Of a stretch of DNA of 64,000 nt, positions 1 to 12,749 are shown one piece after another. The position numbers and the translations under genes were made by a program. Numbering within the stretch: position 1 is the stretch's first letter; every line of letters starts with the position of its first letter. Origin of the DNA: Phylloscopus collybita (Eukaryota > Chordata > Aves > Passeriformes > Phylloscopidae); assembly GCA_027886175.1 (NCBI GenBank), contig JAJNNQ010000137.1, positions 38,798,001 through 38,862,000 on the forward strand. Reading direction: 5' to 3'. The notes beneath the pieces are model-generated. The model was not told the origin of the DNA and searched no databases. It saw only the letters and a list, made by a program, of their open reading frames with translations.

Positions 1-68
1 AATCTCCAATCAAAGCAAACTCAACCCGTGCATCTGACACACTTCTGTCCAAAGGAGTTCCCTTTTCC

Positions 69-524
69 TGTGATGCCTTGGAAAGGCTGACCTGGAACAG
101 AGACTGGACAGAGCTAAAGAACAAAGTAGGTATTTTTTGAAAGGCCTTTAAGGGTACACCTTGTGTAGTACAAGAGCCTGACCAGGGCTACACCCAAGGT
201 GGACTAAAAATGGACACCCAAAATGGACAACTGATCGTGAGATCATACACTTTTGTAAGTTTTGGTCCATTTGAATATCGGGGTTTAATTGTCCAGTTAC
301 AGATTCAGGTTGTGAAGTGCTATCCTTCTCATTTTCTCTTTTCAGTCCACCATTGTTTATGCTTTTGGGCCTGAAACTTGCACTTGTTGTCTTTGGTCGT
401 CATTTGGGAAAGGATTTGTCTACCTACCCTGTGAAGAGAGCTTAGTAACACTTAATATGAGGCTCAGAACTACATCCCTAGGTAGCACAGAATCTGAAAA
501 ACATGAAAGCTAAAACTTAAGGCA
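69..524 (-). mobile_element. Diverged LTR-like element, copy 1
   Basis: About 455 bases align by eye along their whole length with 22056-22487. Shared blocks include the GATGCCTTG start, AAAGTAGGTATTT, AAAAGGCCTTT-like sequence, TACACCTTG, AAGTTTTGGTCCATTT, the GGGCCTGAA segment, AGCACAGAATCTG and a TTAAGGCA end. The minus strand shows LTR order (a degraded TATA near 254, then a degraded polyadenylation signal near 135), so I read it as an old avian ERV LTR in antisense orientation. The TG and CA ends are plausible but no target duplication was found, so the ends are approximate. Confidence 0.6.
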
Positions 525-1592
525 TCGCCTACACTGGCCATTATCTTGGCTCCTTGGACAAACCAAGGAGGAAAGGAGAATTCAGAAGAGCAGACTCCTA
601 CAGTCTGAACTAGACCAGCAGCTGCAGCACTCTCCATCCCCAGCACAGGGAGAGCCTGTCACAGGTTAAATCGATGTCCTCTTCTCCATCACCTTGAGCA
701 TGCACTGTCCTGCCAGAAAGGAAATGCTGTCTCTAAGGCAGTAGCACACGGGGAAGGTAACCTCAGTGTCAAACAGAATTATACATTATTGACTGCATGT
801 GTCTAGAATACCCTTTTCAGCAGCAGCAGTTAGTTTTGGAGTTGTATAATCTGTAAGAAAGGGAAGGAGAAGCAACTTCTATAAAATACATGATGCTGAA
901 AACATTTCAGCAAAATAGAAGAAAACAAAAAAACGCATTTAGATTAACTTCTAATGCCAAAGGGATGAAATTCATCTATGGCAAAAACAGGGGTTAGCAC
1001 CTACCTTTGGTTTGGTGCTGGCATTTTAACAAGGGGTATCAGACTACCCCCAGCAGTCTCTCACTGTGATGATTATTTTATATGTTACAACTACTTTGGT
1101 AGGTATTTTATTGCACTATAGATATGTCAAGTTGTGCCAGTGCCTTATAAATTGAGTAGAGGATTCAATTTACAAAGCAGAAAACTGAACATGGTTACTG
1201 GCTCACTTTCAGTTCTAGGAATGTATCTTAAAATTTCATTACTTTGTGCAAGAGAAAGTGCACTAAAATTGTGTTTACATGCATAAAAGAAGCACAATCT
1301 TTGTTAGCATTTTTCAAACTTACCTGCATATAAAGTGCCTACAGAATTACCTATAATTACAATTATAACAGTATTATCTGTTATAATTGGTTGTAATCTT
1401 GCTGTAAAAATAAGAGTTAATGGAACAATTATTCTGAATTTAAAACTGAGAATACATTTAAAGATTGATTCTCAGCAATATATGGCATAAGATATAAAAG
1501 GCACCTGTGACTGTGGTTAGTGGATTTTCTTTTAAAAAGTATGGTTTAAATGCACAGTGAAAATACAGGAATTACTGTTAAGATTTATATTC

Positions 1593-1598
1593 CATCCT
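1593..1598. repeat. Left target-site duplication of the solo LTR
   Basis: CATCCT lies directly before the TG end of the LTR and is repeated exactly at 2217-2222 directly after its CA end. Confidence 0.85.
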
Positions 1599-2216
1599 TG
1601 TTGCAGACCGCAGGCTCTTCTGGGTGCCGTGCCCTTCCGGGTGCAGCGCCTTTAAAAAGACACTGACGGTCTCGGTATGACTGTGCGGTGCCTGTGCGCG
1701 GTGTGCGGCACACAGGCACACCACAGTGATACCGCTCAGCTGTGAGGGCTGCAGGAGCAGCTGAGCAGCAAAGCTCCTCTCAGGCAACGCAGGAGCAAGA
1801 GGCAATCTTCCAGTACCAGGGGCTCGTTTATTAGAGCAGGAACCCGGGACTGAAAGGACTGAAAGGCCCGGAGGGCTCAAAAACACAGGGTTTTATAGGG
1901 CTTGGAGTGGGCGGGGTCAGCAAATTGGACCAGTGAGGGAAAGAACTGGGGAAACAACCAATTGGGAAGGGATCCAAAATCATCCAATCAGGGGAAGGCA
2001 AAAACCAGGAACTAGGGCAATGACAAATCACAAACAAAGGATTAGCATACCTGCAAAGGCTCACGGGATTGTGAAGTTTCTTGCTCGCCCCGAGCAACGG
2101 GGAAGTCTCTTAGAGAGAGTCCCTGAGGGAAAGCTGGAATCCCAGAAACAGCTTACATGCTGTCAACCCTCCAAAGCAGGGCGAGCTCCTCTGTGGCTGG
2201 CCCGGGGACCAGCACA
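1599..2216 (-). mobile_element. Solo LTR of an avian endogenous retrovirus, antisense to SYT1
   Basis: This is a 618-bp element starting TG and ending CA, flanked by the 6-bp direct repeat CATCCT at 1593-1598 and 2217-2222. Read on the minus strand it has the order of a retroviral LTR: a U3 with CCAAT-type motifs (near 1924 and further right) and a GC box (GGGCGGGG on +, 1909-1916), a TATA box (TATAAAA, + positions 1891-1897), a polyadenylation signal AATAAA about 60 bases later (+ positions 1827-1832), and a U5 reaching to 1599. No retroviral internal region follows on either side, so it is a solo LTR left by recombination. A 6-bp duplication is typical of class II/alpha-beta-like retroviruses. 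The surviving CpGs and clean ends suggest that it is the youngest mobile element here. The family name was not determined. Confidence 0.85.
1891..1897 (-). promoter_or_regulatory. TATA box of the solo LTR (antisense)
   Basis: TATAAAA is present on the minus strand, with a GC box about 15 bases upstream and AATAAA about 60 bases downstream. That is the spacing of a compact LTR promoter. Activity is inferred only. Confidence 0.6.
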
Positions 2217-2222
2217 CATCCT
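2217..2222. repeat. Right target-site duplication of the solo LTR
   Basis: CATCCT lies directly after the CA end of the LTR and matches 1593-1598. Confidence 0.85.
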
Positions 2223-2660
2223 TAACTCAGCTACTTGTGCCTAGGCACTGTGGCAAGCTAGAAGATACTCTCTCTCGTATTTTTATGAGAACCAAGAGTA
2301 GATAATGCTACTGTTATTCTGAGAAATCATTGTAAGTTGGCACAGCCGAAGAACAGAATGCTTTTTTTGTTGTTATTGTTAACTATTCTGCTTAGAACTG
2401 GGTGAGTTTGCTGCTGAGAATTGTCCAAACTAAAGCCTTCTCTGAAGGATTATAAATATATAATACCCTCCTTACTTTGTTTAATATTTTTTAAAGTGTT
2501 TAACATTTTTTAAAAGACATGAGAATGCCTTTACTGATATATGAATTAAAATACCTGGTCATCAGTGCCATATGCCAAGATGGGCGAAAAACTAAGACAC
2601 TGACCACCAAGAGGAGCTCTCAGGAATACTGTAGGTAGGCAGCATCCTTTTGTGCATTCA

Positions 2661-2760
2661 TTTTATCTTTCTTAGTCTTTTATTAGACTAAGTCTAAAGA
2701 CTTTCTTAGTCTTTCTTTATACTAAGAAAGACTTTTATCTTTCTTAGTATTTTCTTAGGC
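2661..2760. repeat. Palindromic patch with direct repeats (CTTTCTTAGT family)
   Basis: A 16-base direct repeat TTTTATCTTTCTTAGT lies at 2661-2676 and 2733-2748. Between the copies are two inverted repeats: CTTAGTCT/AGACTAAG (2671-2692, 6-base spacer) and a perfect 10-base pair CTTTCTTAGT/ACTAAGAAAG (2701-2710 and 2721-2730, 10-base spacer). Confidence 0.85.
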
Positions 2761-4057
2761 TTTTATGTCAAGCAAGCTCTGAACATCACTACTGCTTCCA
2801 GAATATGCAGCCACTTTGCAAGAGCCAAGGGAGTGGCCTCAAATATTCAGAAGAATCTTGGTATGGAAGGACTTAGCTCTGACTCCATAGAAGGAAGCTG
2901 TGGTGCTGAACTTGAATGCCTCATGAAGGCTGAATTCCAGCTGGCAGCTGAACAAGCCATCTGCCTACTCCTGTGCAGATTTCAGAATCTGAATCTACTC
3001 TTAATTACCAACTTCAGCAAGAGCTCCCTAATTTGCTCACAGCCCCTATACCATGTGGGGGCATGTTTCAGTACTGTAGCTGGCACTGCTTTCCTATTTC
3101 AGTGAGAGCCACCAAAATGAAGTTTATCATTTCAGATGGGAAAGGCATTTCCACCCAACATCTTAAAAAGGAGCTCCAGAAATTATTAGGCTTTCTACGC
3201 TTAGCTTTTAAGAATCAAACTCTAGAAGCTGAATTTACAGATATGAGTTAAATGCGTTGGCCCTCTTCAGAATGACATAGAAACAGGAGGCCCAGGTTCA
3301 TCCAGAAGGAAAAACTGGTCTATGCAGTACACCACATACTTTGATATTTAGGAAGACCTCTAGCTTAAGCCCTTTTAACAGAGAGATTCACAGACGTAAA
3401 ACACTTTCTCTGAGCTTAGAGACCTGATTTCTCTCACTTGAGGAGCAATAGTTTCAATCTCTTCTAGCAATGTACAATCTGATGAAGAGCAAGAGAACTC
3501 ACTGGACTAGAGGCCTGGCTGAAGGGCAGCACATGCATTTTGCTGTGAAATGCCTTTGGACAAAATGAGCAAATAACATTGGGTATTTAAGGCTCCTTGC
3601 ACTTAAACAAATGCCTCACACAAGGTTACCGAGTATGACAGCATGAATCCCACATTTCTTTATTTGTCTGTTCCTGTAGAAAAGGCAGGTCCAAATTTTC
3701 CAGCTTCATCCCTTGGTTTCCTTTACTTTCAGGAAGACCAGAGGCTCAGGTATTTGAGGCTGCAGCCCGAACAATACTCCTGAGTCTTGGCTGGCAGCTC
3801 CTTTATTGTCAGTTTGGAGCAGCCACACAAACCATCTATTTTAAACAGGGGAGTAAGGGTGTCAGCTCCTTGAAGGGGAAGGAGAAAGGAGAAAGAGTAT
3901 GTGAAAGGTGGTGACCTGCCAGTTAGTTTGGAAGTCATTTCCACACAAGAAGCTTTCTTTCTCCTAGACCTCTGTCAGGACCGTAACCTACATGGCTGTA
4001 CCCCAATGAGAATGAAACCTCCAGGACTAGGACAGGCATCAGGGTTGGTTTTTCTTT

Positions 4058-4138
4058 GGGTTTTGGGGGGGGGGGGTTTGTTGTTGGGGGAGGTTTGTTT
4101 GTTTGTTTGGGTTGTTTTGTTGTTTTGTTTTGTTTTGT
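4058..4138. repeat. G-rich tract followed by GTTT/GTTTT-rich tract
   Basis: A GGG, a run of 12 G (4065-4076) and a later GGGGG lie within about 40 bases, followed by GTTT repeats and then GTTTT repeats. It is low-complexity DNA with possible quadruplex-forming strands. Confidence 0.85.
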
Positions 4139-7100
4139 CTTGGAAACAGTTTTTAGAGAGAAAATACATTCGTCATGTAGTTAACAATGTTGAGTAATTT
4201 TTGCACTTCTCTTACAGATTCTTTTATGGTCCTTTCTTCCTTACCAAATTTCAATGGATTTTTTATTTTCCTTCTGTGTTGTTTCATTTATGTATCTATT
4301 AACACTTTCCTCCTAGCCAGAACTCACATGAAAAATCATCACAAGCAAAATACTTGCTAACGGAGCATTCAGTCTTGTTCATTCTTTAGGTATCAAACTC
4401 ACATTTTCTTCCAAAATAGCTATTTTATCATGTTTCCTAAGACCTCAGGACTCAATTTTCATCAGGCATGTGCTTTGAGCTGCAATATGGCATTTCAGGT
4501 CTCAGCCCTGGAGTTGTTTGTCTGTTTATTCATATATGCCATGGATACAAATTTACTTGCACCATGAGCAAGGGAAGGAGGACAGACAAAGCAAGCTTGC
4601 TATTCATAAATTTCAGCCTAGCATAGCATTTTAGATTACAAGTCAGTGATACTGAGCACTTTATAGGAAACTATTCCAGAGTACCAGTTTATAAATTTGC
4701 TTGTCTCATGAAATCTTTGTTTTAGGTCTTAGCACAGTGAGGTGGCCAGGACAATGGGAAATAGTATGATAGGTGGAGAGAACCCGTGGACAAAAAATAC
4801 TCTCTGAACTCAGGGCATAGGGATAACATAGCATGAAGAAATGTCAACATTGACTTGACTACTCTGAAAGAGCCGTGCATTTATTTAACAGTGACAAAAA
4901 TATTCCTGCACAATGCTCTTCTTGATATAAATACAGGCATGCAAGAGGAATATGTATAGGAGGAGACAAAATGGAAAAGAGAAACTAATTACAACAATCT
5001 CGTCTCTATTCAGTTAATGCATGAACTGAGGTGTTTAAACTGTGAAACATCCTTGATTTCAACAGCTCATTTTTGTTAGGAACCTACTGATAGCTGGGCT
5101 TTGATTCTGCAGAATGCACAGATCTGTCTAACACCACTGCTACATCTCAGAAAACTGTCTATGATTTTGTAATGATAATGACAAGAAGCATTTTATTCTG
5201 TTGAGCCAAGTATTTATCCTGGTAATTCCAGTTAGAAAAAGAACAGAAAATATATCCTGTTTTAAAACAACCAGCCAGACTTTTAAATTGTGTCCCAATT
5301 ATGTAAAATAATTAGTGATACAAAATCCCTAAAGGCATAGAAAAGCTAGCTGAACTCTGAAGTGCAGCACAACTGCAAGTTGGTGAACAAATTTTTTCTT
5401 GTTTTCAAGTATTTTTTCTTGACTGACCTGCACCTCTCCTGTAAATAATTTAAAAGACAATAGGATTGCATTCTTACTTATAGAGCCAGCCAGTAAGTGT
5501 AGCATGGGCATGCAGGCTGAGTCCAGGTATTGGAATGCTGTACAGCGGGCTTTAGAATCTCAAAAGGTTTAGTCTGGTAAAGTATTTAAATGTCTACTAA
5601 CCTTTAAGCTCCTGAATGGTGCATCGAATTAAATTTGTTACACACAAGTGGTTCGGAGGATCAAAATTGTAAATAACATTTCTAATGCGTCTTGTAACTT
5701 ACCTGATGAACTGCTACAATGATTCTATTTTTAATGTAAATTATTTTTACTTTTGCTATGGTTATATTAGTATAAAATATCTTCTTTATTAGAAGTCTGT
5801 AACACTACATGTAATGTAATTTCAGAGACGTGTCACACACATATATAGTGGTAGCAGCAATTTTTTTTTCAGACCTTCCTAAATACCAGTGTAATTCTTC
5901 TACCTTCCATTTGATTTTAGTGCGCTGCTTGCTGAGAGTTGTACCCACTTTTCACATGGCCTATTATCACAGCACACATTTTCATGATTGTTGTCAAAAA
6001 AAGAGCATTTAGGGCAGTTGTTTAGTTTAAATGATCAGTGGAGTGCTACTTTGAGATTTGGGAAGGGGACACACACACTGAAATTTTCCAATGGAAGCCG
6101 TTGGAGGAATGTAATTACCTCACTTGGGACCTGAGCCAACCCAGCAAACATCCAATTTCCACAGATGTGATTGAGGTTGTTTCCATTTAGTTTAATGAGA
6201 GTTGGATGGGGCTGTAAGGCATTACAGTCCTTTAGGGAAAATCCCGGGGGATCTCTCATCACCAAAAAAGCTGAGGATGTTCATTTTATATTTCCCCCAA
6301 AGTACAGCAGCTCTTGCATCAACATGTCACCACTGCTGTTCCCCAGCATTACTCAGGGGGAAGCAGGCCACCATGGTGCCACTTTCTGTGCCTGAGAGGG
6401 ATCCAGGATACTGGCAGATGATGTTGTTTAGCTTCCTTCTGCGTTTAGGTCATCCATGAGTGTTCAGTTGCTCAGTTCAGTTCTTTGGTGGATGTACTGG
6501 AGTGCTGTACAATGAGCAGGGAGTGGATGTGATCCCTCCACTAATTCCTTCCTCCTTTCAGCATTGAGTGGCACTCAGAAGCATTTCAAAGTCAGCATCA
6601 GACTGTTAGAGGGTTCAAGATTTTTTCACTGACTGGACCCCCGCAGTGCCTTGGTCCTTGCAGACAAAATTACAGGATTGCCTCCAATGGTACTGATAGT
6701 GCCTCTGTTTGGGCAGACTTCTGTAATCTTCTCCCTGGTATCAGGGGAATCAAAGTGCTAGGAGCATACTTTGTATCAGTCCTATATGCTAAGGTGGATC
6801 ACTTTTCATAGATCGGCAGATGTTTCAATGCCTCGCTGTTTCAAAGTTGATTTTACTTTGGTTTGATGTTTGTAAGAGGTAAAGACAAGCTGTAATGTAC
6901 TTACATCAACATAGGACTAAAGTAAATAAATATTGTTGAGGTGTGGCCTCACCATCCACTTCCCAGACATAACTTAATAGACCTAAATTGTCAGGATGTT
7001 TTATTACGGAAGTTTGTTTATCACACAGCATTGTCATCATGCGAGTTGGGAGCCAGCAGCAGACTGAAGTGTCAGTGAACTCCTGATATAGCAAAGCAAT

Positions 7101-7891
7101 GCTGTTATTCCCTGCTTTCCCATACTATTTTATGAGGCAAGGAAAATGAAGGATTTGTACTGACATTTTGGGAGTAGAGGACTGAGAGCTATAAAATATC
7201 TGTTCCTGTCCTGATGCTAGGTGAATGTAAAATTGCCTTTTCTGAAAAAAGTAATAATCAGTGATATCTCCAACAAGGTGCAGCATTTGCTTCCACCAGA
7301 CAGGTGACCATTAATGACAGTCAGTGTATGTCTTCACAATCTCCACGTCAATATGTCTGATACTCTGAAAATTACTATTGCAGAGCATGTTGACAGGCTG
7401 TATGACTTGTAAGTATTAGAGGTCATGTCTGTGGTCTGAAAGTAAATGATAACCAATTTGTGACTTACATCTCGAGTTCTTCTCAGTCTCTTTCATCTAG
7501 TGCCTCTTTTCCTTCCTTTTTCCTGGTTTACTCATCACACAGCATCTTCTCATCTCATTTACACCTCCTGCCTCTCCAGAAATAAAGCAGTTTTGCCTGT
7601 GACTTCTGTGGAGAATACCATTACAGGAGGAAGAAGAAGAGTTAAAGCCTCTGAAATGTTTTTTGACATATGGCTGAGAGGCTTAAGGTTTCCTGACAGT
7701 GCTAGTCTCTGCTCTGTTTTCTAGGCTGTCTGCCATAGGATACTTTTGATGAAAAAGAATAAATGAAAACCAATATTTGTCTACTTTTCCCTCTACTTCA
7801 CGCAAAGCTTGCTAAGAAGGACTGGAAAGCTTTCAGCTAACATTGTAACAAAGCAAACTGAATACTGATGTGTATTTTTTTAGCAGCTTTA

Positions 7892-7933
7892 GTACAGAAG
7901 TTATAAATAAAAATAAATGTACAGAAGTTATAA
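7892..7933. repeat. Short direct duplication of GTACAGAAGTTATAA
   Basis: Two exact 15-base copies lie at 7892-7906 and 7919-7933, separated by an A/T-rich 12-base spacer. It looks like a small local duplication. Confidence 0.9.
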
Positions 7934-9589
7934 GGAAAGGGCTAGCTATTTTTTGCTTGAGGCTAAGAGGGTTCCTGTAAGGGGTAGTTCTTTATTCCTT
8001 GAATGTGCTGAATGTTCCTGCACTGAACCATGATCTAGAAATCTCACATCCCTGCTCAAGCATCTTTTAACTGCTGCTAGTTGCACTTCTGGTTGGACAA
8101 GAAACATTTTCAGAAAGAGAGACAGAAAGTGTGTTGTGTATGATGACCCTGCAATGTCAGTGGCAGTCAGCAAAATCGTGTGTGACCTCAGATAAGGATC
8201 AACAGTTGAGACAAGCCAGGGTAAATTGCAGCGTTGCCAAGTTTAGAGAGAAGCCAAAGGAAAATTGGTTGCAGTGCTGGCTCACAGGAGGTTGTTCCCA
8301 GGCAGGAGCTGGCTCAACTTGAAGGCATGTGAGGCCAATTAAATAACTCCTAGCCACTTGTGAGGGGCATGTCTGTCAGAGCTTGCTTTCATGAAGGGAT
8401 AAAAGGGCTATTGATCAAAAAATACAGTCTTCATGTTTGCCATAGTTAAAATACTATGACTAGAGAGGTCTTTAATAAGGCTTGTTTTGGGGTGGTATTT
8501 TGATCTCTTCAGTGGCTGAATTTTTGGAAACTACTGCAGAGATACTAGACCTCTGAGCCATTGGCAGTGAGGTAAATGGCATTTAGTTTTGCTCCAGGGA
8601 AGGATTTATTCTTTCATCAAGTGTCACCTCTACCATGATGTGCCTGAATAAATATAACTAGCTTTGCTTACATTAGTGGTCTCTCCTGGGACCACACTGC
8701 CAACATAAATTATTTATGATTTGAGACGGATATAATACTAGTCACAGAAAAAAAATAAAAAAATACTACCTTCCAGAATCGCTGCCTATTGCAGGTGACA
8801 GAGACAAAAACTTTACCTTTATTAAAGGACTATTTTTCACCATAACAATAAAAACTATCAGCCTCTTTTTACCTCTGCCAACTGCATTTCCTATATGGTA
8901 TAGTGTTCCTGTATGTAGGCACAACTTTGGCTCTGAAGCTCCACTGAAAAGGAATATTAATGAGGACTTCCTTTCCCTCAGCTCAAGGACAGGCACCTCA
9001 TCACCTAGCTGATCCAGGAGTTTGTGTCAAGTCAGATTAGAAAGAGTCATCTCAAAATAAGCAGAAGTTATCTTTTGGTTTCTGGAAACCCTTTTTGAGA
9101 TTTCACCCAACAAACCCTAATTTTGCTGTAGTGTAGACTTATATGCTAATCTCAGCAATCAGAAAGTAAGGCAAATTTTGGCAGATTTCTTTCTGAGATA
9201 ATTTTGGAAAGACAACATTATTTTGCTTCATTCCTTAGTTACTAAAATTATCGAAAAGGCAGCACAAGGTTAAAAATTAAATTTTATTAAGTGTGGTGCT
9301 CATCAATACAGTTGACTTGAACTCTAGAAGTAAACTTTACATCAGATGTCCTATGTTGTTTTTAAAAATAATCTCTATCTTGCTGTATCTTGTGTCTTTA
9401 CTGTTTTTTACCACATAAAAATTATCTTTCTATATTTGTGGTGTTGCTTAAAAGTCTGTGTTGATTTAAAGACATTTTACAACTGCTGAACCCATGATAA
9501 AGCTTTCATATATTATAAAAGCAGGTTGTCTTATGAGTGTACATTGAGTGAGCACAAGAGAAATGTGAGATCAAAGTAATACAAGAGTA

Positions 9590-9835
9590 AAAGTAAAGAT
9601 AATAAATAAAAATAATAAATAATGACTAATTAGTAAACTAAATAATGCATTAAAAAAGTAAAAAAGTAGATGCTGTGTCCTTAATGTGATATAGTTACAG
9701 CCATATGTATGTACCACACTCTAAAAGCTCCAAATTGCACTGAAATCAAAATATATAAAAGTATATTAAAATATATTAAAAATATATAAAAATTATAATG
9801 TATTTTTAAACAATAAAGTATTTGACAGTTCACTT
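9590..9835. repeat. AT-rich low-complexity tract
   Basis: AAATAATAAAT-type runs (about 9600-9670) and alternating TATATAAAA/TATATTAAAA runs (about 9745-9800) make up this stretch, immediately left of the CR1 3' end. Confidence 0.8.
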
Positions 9836-9879
9836 TCCATTCCTTAGGTAATGTATGATACCATGATAAAATCACCAAA

Positions 9880-10396
9880 TCACAGAATCGTTTAGGTTGG
9901 AAAAGACCTCTAAAATCATCAAGTCCAACCTTTGACCAATCTCCATCTTGTCAACTACACCATTGCACTAGATGCCGGGTTGCTTCTTAAAGACTTCCAG
10001 GGGTGGTGACACTACCACCTCCCTGGGCAGCCCCTTCCAATGCTTGACAACCCTTTCAGTGAAGAAATTCTTCCTGATGTCCTGAACCTCCCCTCACTCA
10101 GCTTGAGGCCATTTCCTCTTGCCTTGTTCTGGTAACCTGAGAGAGGAGGCCAACCTTCACTGGCTACAGCCTCCTTTCAGGTGGTTGTAGAGAGGGGTAG
10201 GGTCTCTCCTGAGCCTCCTTTCCTGCAGACTGAGCAAGCCCAGCTCCTTCAGCCACTCCTCAGAGGACTTGTGTTCCAGACCCTTCCCCAGCCTTGTTGC
10301 CCTTCTCTCCAGCATCCCAATGTATTAATTGACTTGAAGCGAGGGACTCAAAAAAGAACACACTTCTTGAGGTGTGGCCTCACTGGTGCAGTACAT
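9880..10396 (-). mobile_element. CR1 LINE, 3'-end fragment, minus strand
   Basis: The left end reads CACAGAATCG then TTAGGTTGGAAAAGACCT, the reverse complement of the CR1 3' terminus. It continues through the familiar CR1 3' region (TCAAGTCCAACC, CCTGGGCAGCCCCTTCCAATGC, GAAGAAATTCTTCCTGATGTC, CTTGAGGTGTGGCCTCAC). About 515 bases remain, so it is strongly 5'-truncated, as most CR1 copies are. Reverse transcriptase sequence is absent. It lies next to a very AT-rich tract. Confidence 0.93.
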
Positions 10397-12749
10397 CAAG
10401 ATACATTTTAAATACATCAAGAAAATCTAGATTGGAATAAAATTTCCTTCATATAAAGTTAAACGCTTTTTATTTTCAACTTTTCTTCATGGTATATATT
10501 TAGGAGAAAAAAAAACCTCTTTATTTTAGAAGTGTCTGTTACCCTGAGGCTTTGTAGTGTAGTGCATGGTGCTGCTAACCTTCAGTGCACATATTCACAG
10601 AGGGAAATATTCATTCTGTTGCATGGGTCTCTGTGACAACCTGTGCAACACAAAACTCACCTTAATGCAGGTTTAGTGTCGTGAAAAATGCGTTTTGCAA
10701 GCTTCTAAAGTGGAGTAGATTTCACACTGGGATATAGAAAAATACCATGAAAATTACTATTTGATTACCAATTTCAGTCTGAAAATTAATTATGACTTAG
10801 CAAAGTATCCCTTTTCTATAAATCACCGTACTTATCTTTCCTAGGTTAAAGGAATGCTCTCACAAACATGCAGTGCTTTTTCCCTGTGTATTAGTAAGTT
10901 CTCAAGACATAATCCTACAAACATTGTTCAGCTAGCTGAAATTAATGTAACTATTTATAACTGAAAGGACTCAAATTGCAGCTGTACTTACCAGGCAGCA
11001 AAGAAAATTACTTTAATGGGCCATTTTGGAGACTTCTCATCATTTATGATTTCTTTTTCCTAACAGAGACCTCTATGTATGTTTTTTCAAGCAGCAAACT
11101 CAATTTTCACTGTGGGGTTTACTTGTCATAGCTATTGCTCCTTTACTTGGAGATTGTATTTTTATCCTTGGAGCTAGTGGGACTACAGTGGGGCTAAGGG
11201 GGGAAAGGGAAATGCCAAGCGCTGTCACCTATTTTATTTTGTAATAGGAATAGTTGCTAAGTCACTGCCAGGAGATGATGAAGAACATCTTAGCCTAAAC
11301 AAGTCTAAACCCATGTATCTCACCCCACAGATAAGAGAGAGAACCTATAGTCTGAAGGTTAGACTGCATGGAGAATGCATTACTCATCTGGCTCACTGAG
11401 GGTAGCACAGAAATCCTCCGTGGGAGAGCCAGAGACTCAAAAACACTGTTCTGTGGGAGAAGTGGCTTAGGCTCTGGCTTATGTGGGGTAAATAGCTCAC
11501 TGGGTAGGGTTCCAGCTGAGGAAAGAGAAGTCTTCAGAGCTCTACTCTTAAGCCTATTTTCATTTTTCACACAGTGAAAATATTTCATCTAAAATGCTTG
11601 GAAGACTCGATTTGCTGACCTCTAGGAGAGTGTCATATCCACAATATAGTTTTTGCATGCTATCATTCCATTAATTTGTTCTAACACAAAGTGTGGCCTG
11701 ATACGGAGAATTGTCCAGGGATACAGAGCCATGCCTGAAGAGTGAAGGACATACTGAAATTCAACATTTTATGGATATTAATATGGATATTTAACATAGA
11801 GCTTTGAAAAGGGATTAAAGAGGAAAAATTATGAAATTTGGAGAGCCTCTTTACTATGCATTGATTCAGATTCCTGCCAAGCACCATACATTTCTCTCTT
11901 TGTCTTTCAGCAAACATGTTACTTTAGTTTGTAACAGGTCAAGACTGTTCTCTGTTATCTATAATATTATCTATTTCTGTAAGGTGTGAATGCAGAGTAT
12001 TTTTTCCTACTAGAAGGAAACTTCCTTATAGAAGTCTGTTGTGAGGACAATTTTTTTTTTCATAAGGATTTGTCCTCCTTTGACCTTCTTTCCTGTGATT
12101 GTAGCTGATTTACACATTTTAAGACAGTTTTCCAACATGAGATTTCTTACCTGAATTTTTTGAAAGGGGAAGACAATATTTTGTTACCTCGTTGCCATTT
12201 TAGATCTCAGTGCAAGAATAGCTTATGGCAGATTTTCAGTTGAGAACAGTAAGTTTTCCTACTGAGTACATTGTCTGTGGAGTGTTTATTTGCCAGGGGG
12301 AAACAACATTTTAAAAGTAATCGCTCGGCAGGACAAAGTTTTGATGATACCTGATTTTGCTGTGAACAACTCACATTAGTTGTTAGAAATGTAACACATT
12401 TGCAAAAGTTTTGGGGTTTTTTTGTAGCATTCTTCCTTAATAAGTGAGGCTAAAGGGTGACTTACAGCTTCAAGCTTTTTTCTTTTTTCCAGCTGTATCA
12501 TTTTGCATAATGAAAGGACATTGCTTCCATGTGGCCTCCATTGCTGTTCTGTTGTATCTATGGATACATTATCACTGCCTCTCTGAGTGAACAATTCCAA
12601 AGCAGCCATGGAGAATTTATTTGCTGATTACTCACCTACTATTAAAGTGGTTCCAAATGAAGTGAAATGGCAGACACACTGGCTCTTGGAAGCTCTGTCC
12701 AACTATAAAAGGAATTCTGTGTGTTCTCTGCAGTGCTCAAGCAGCTTTG

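Noticed and set aside
6937..6956. GAGGTGTGGCCTCACC, a word found in CR1 elements
   Set aside because: Only about 16 bases match and the flanks show no further CR1 sequence, so it is probably coincidence.
10181..10411. 76-codon open frame on the + strand
   Set aside because: It lies within the reversed CR1 fragment and is antisense to the element.
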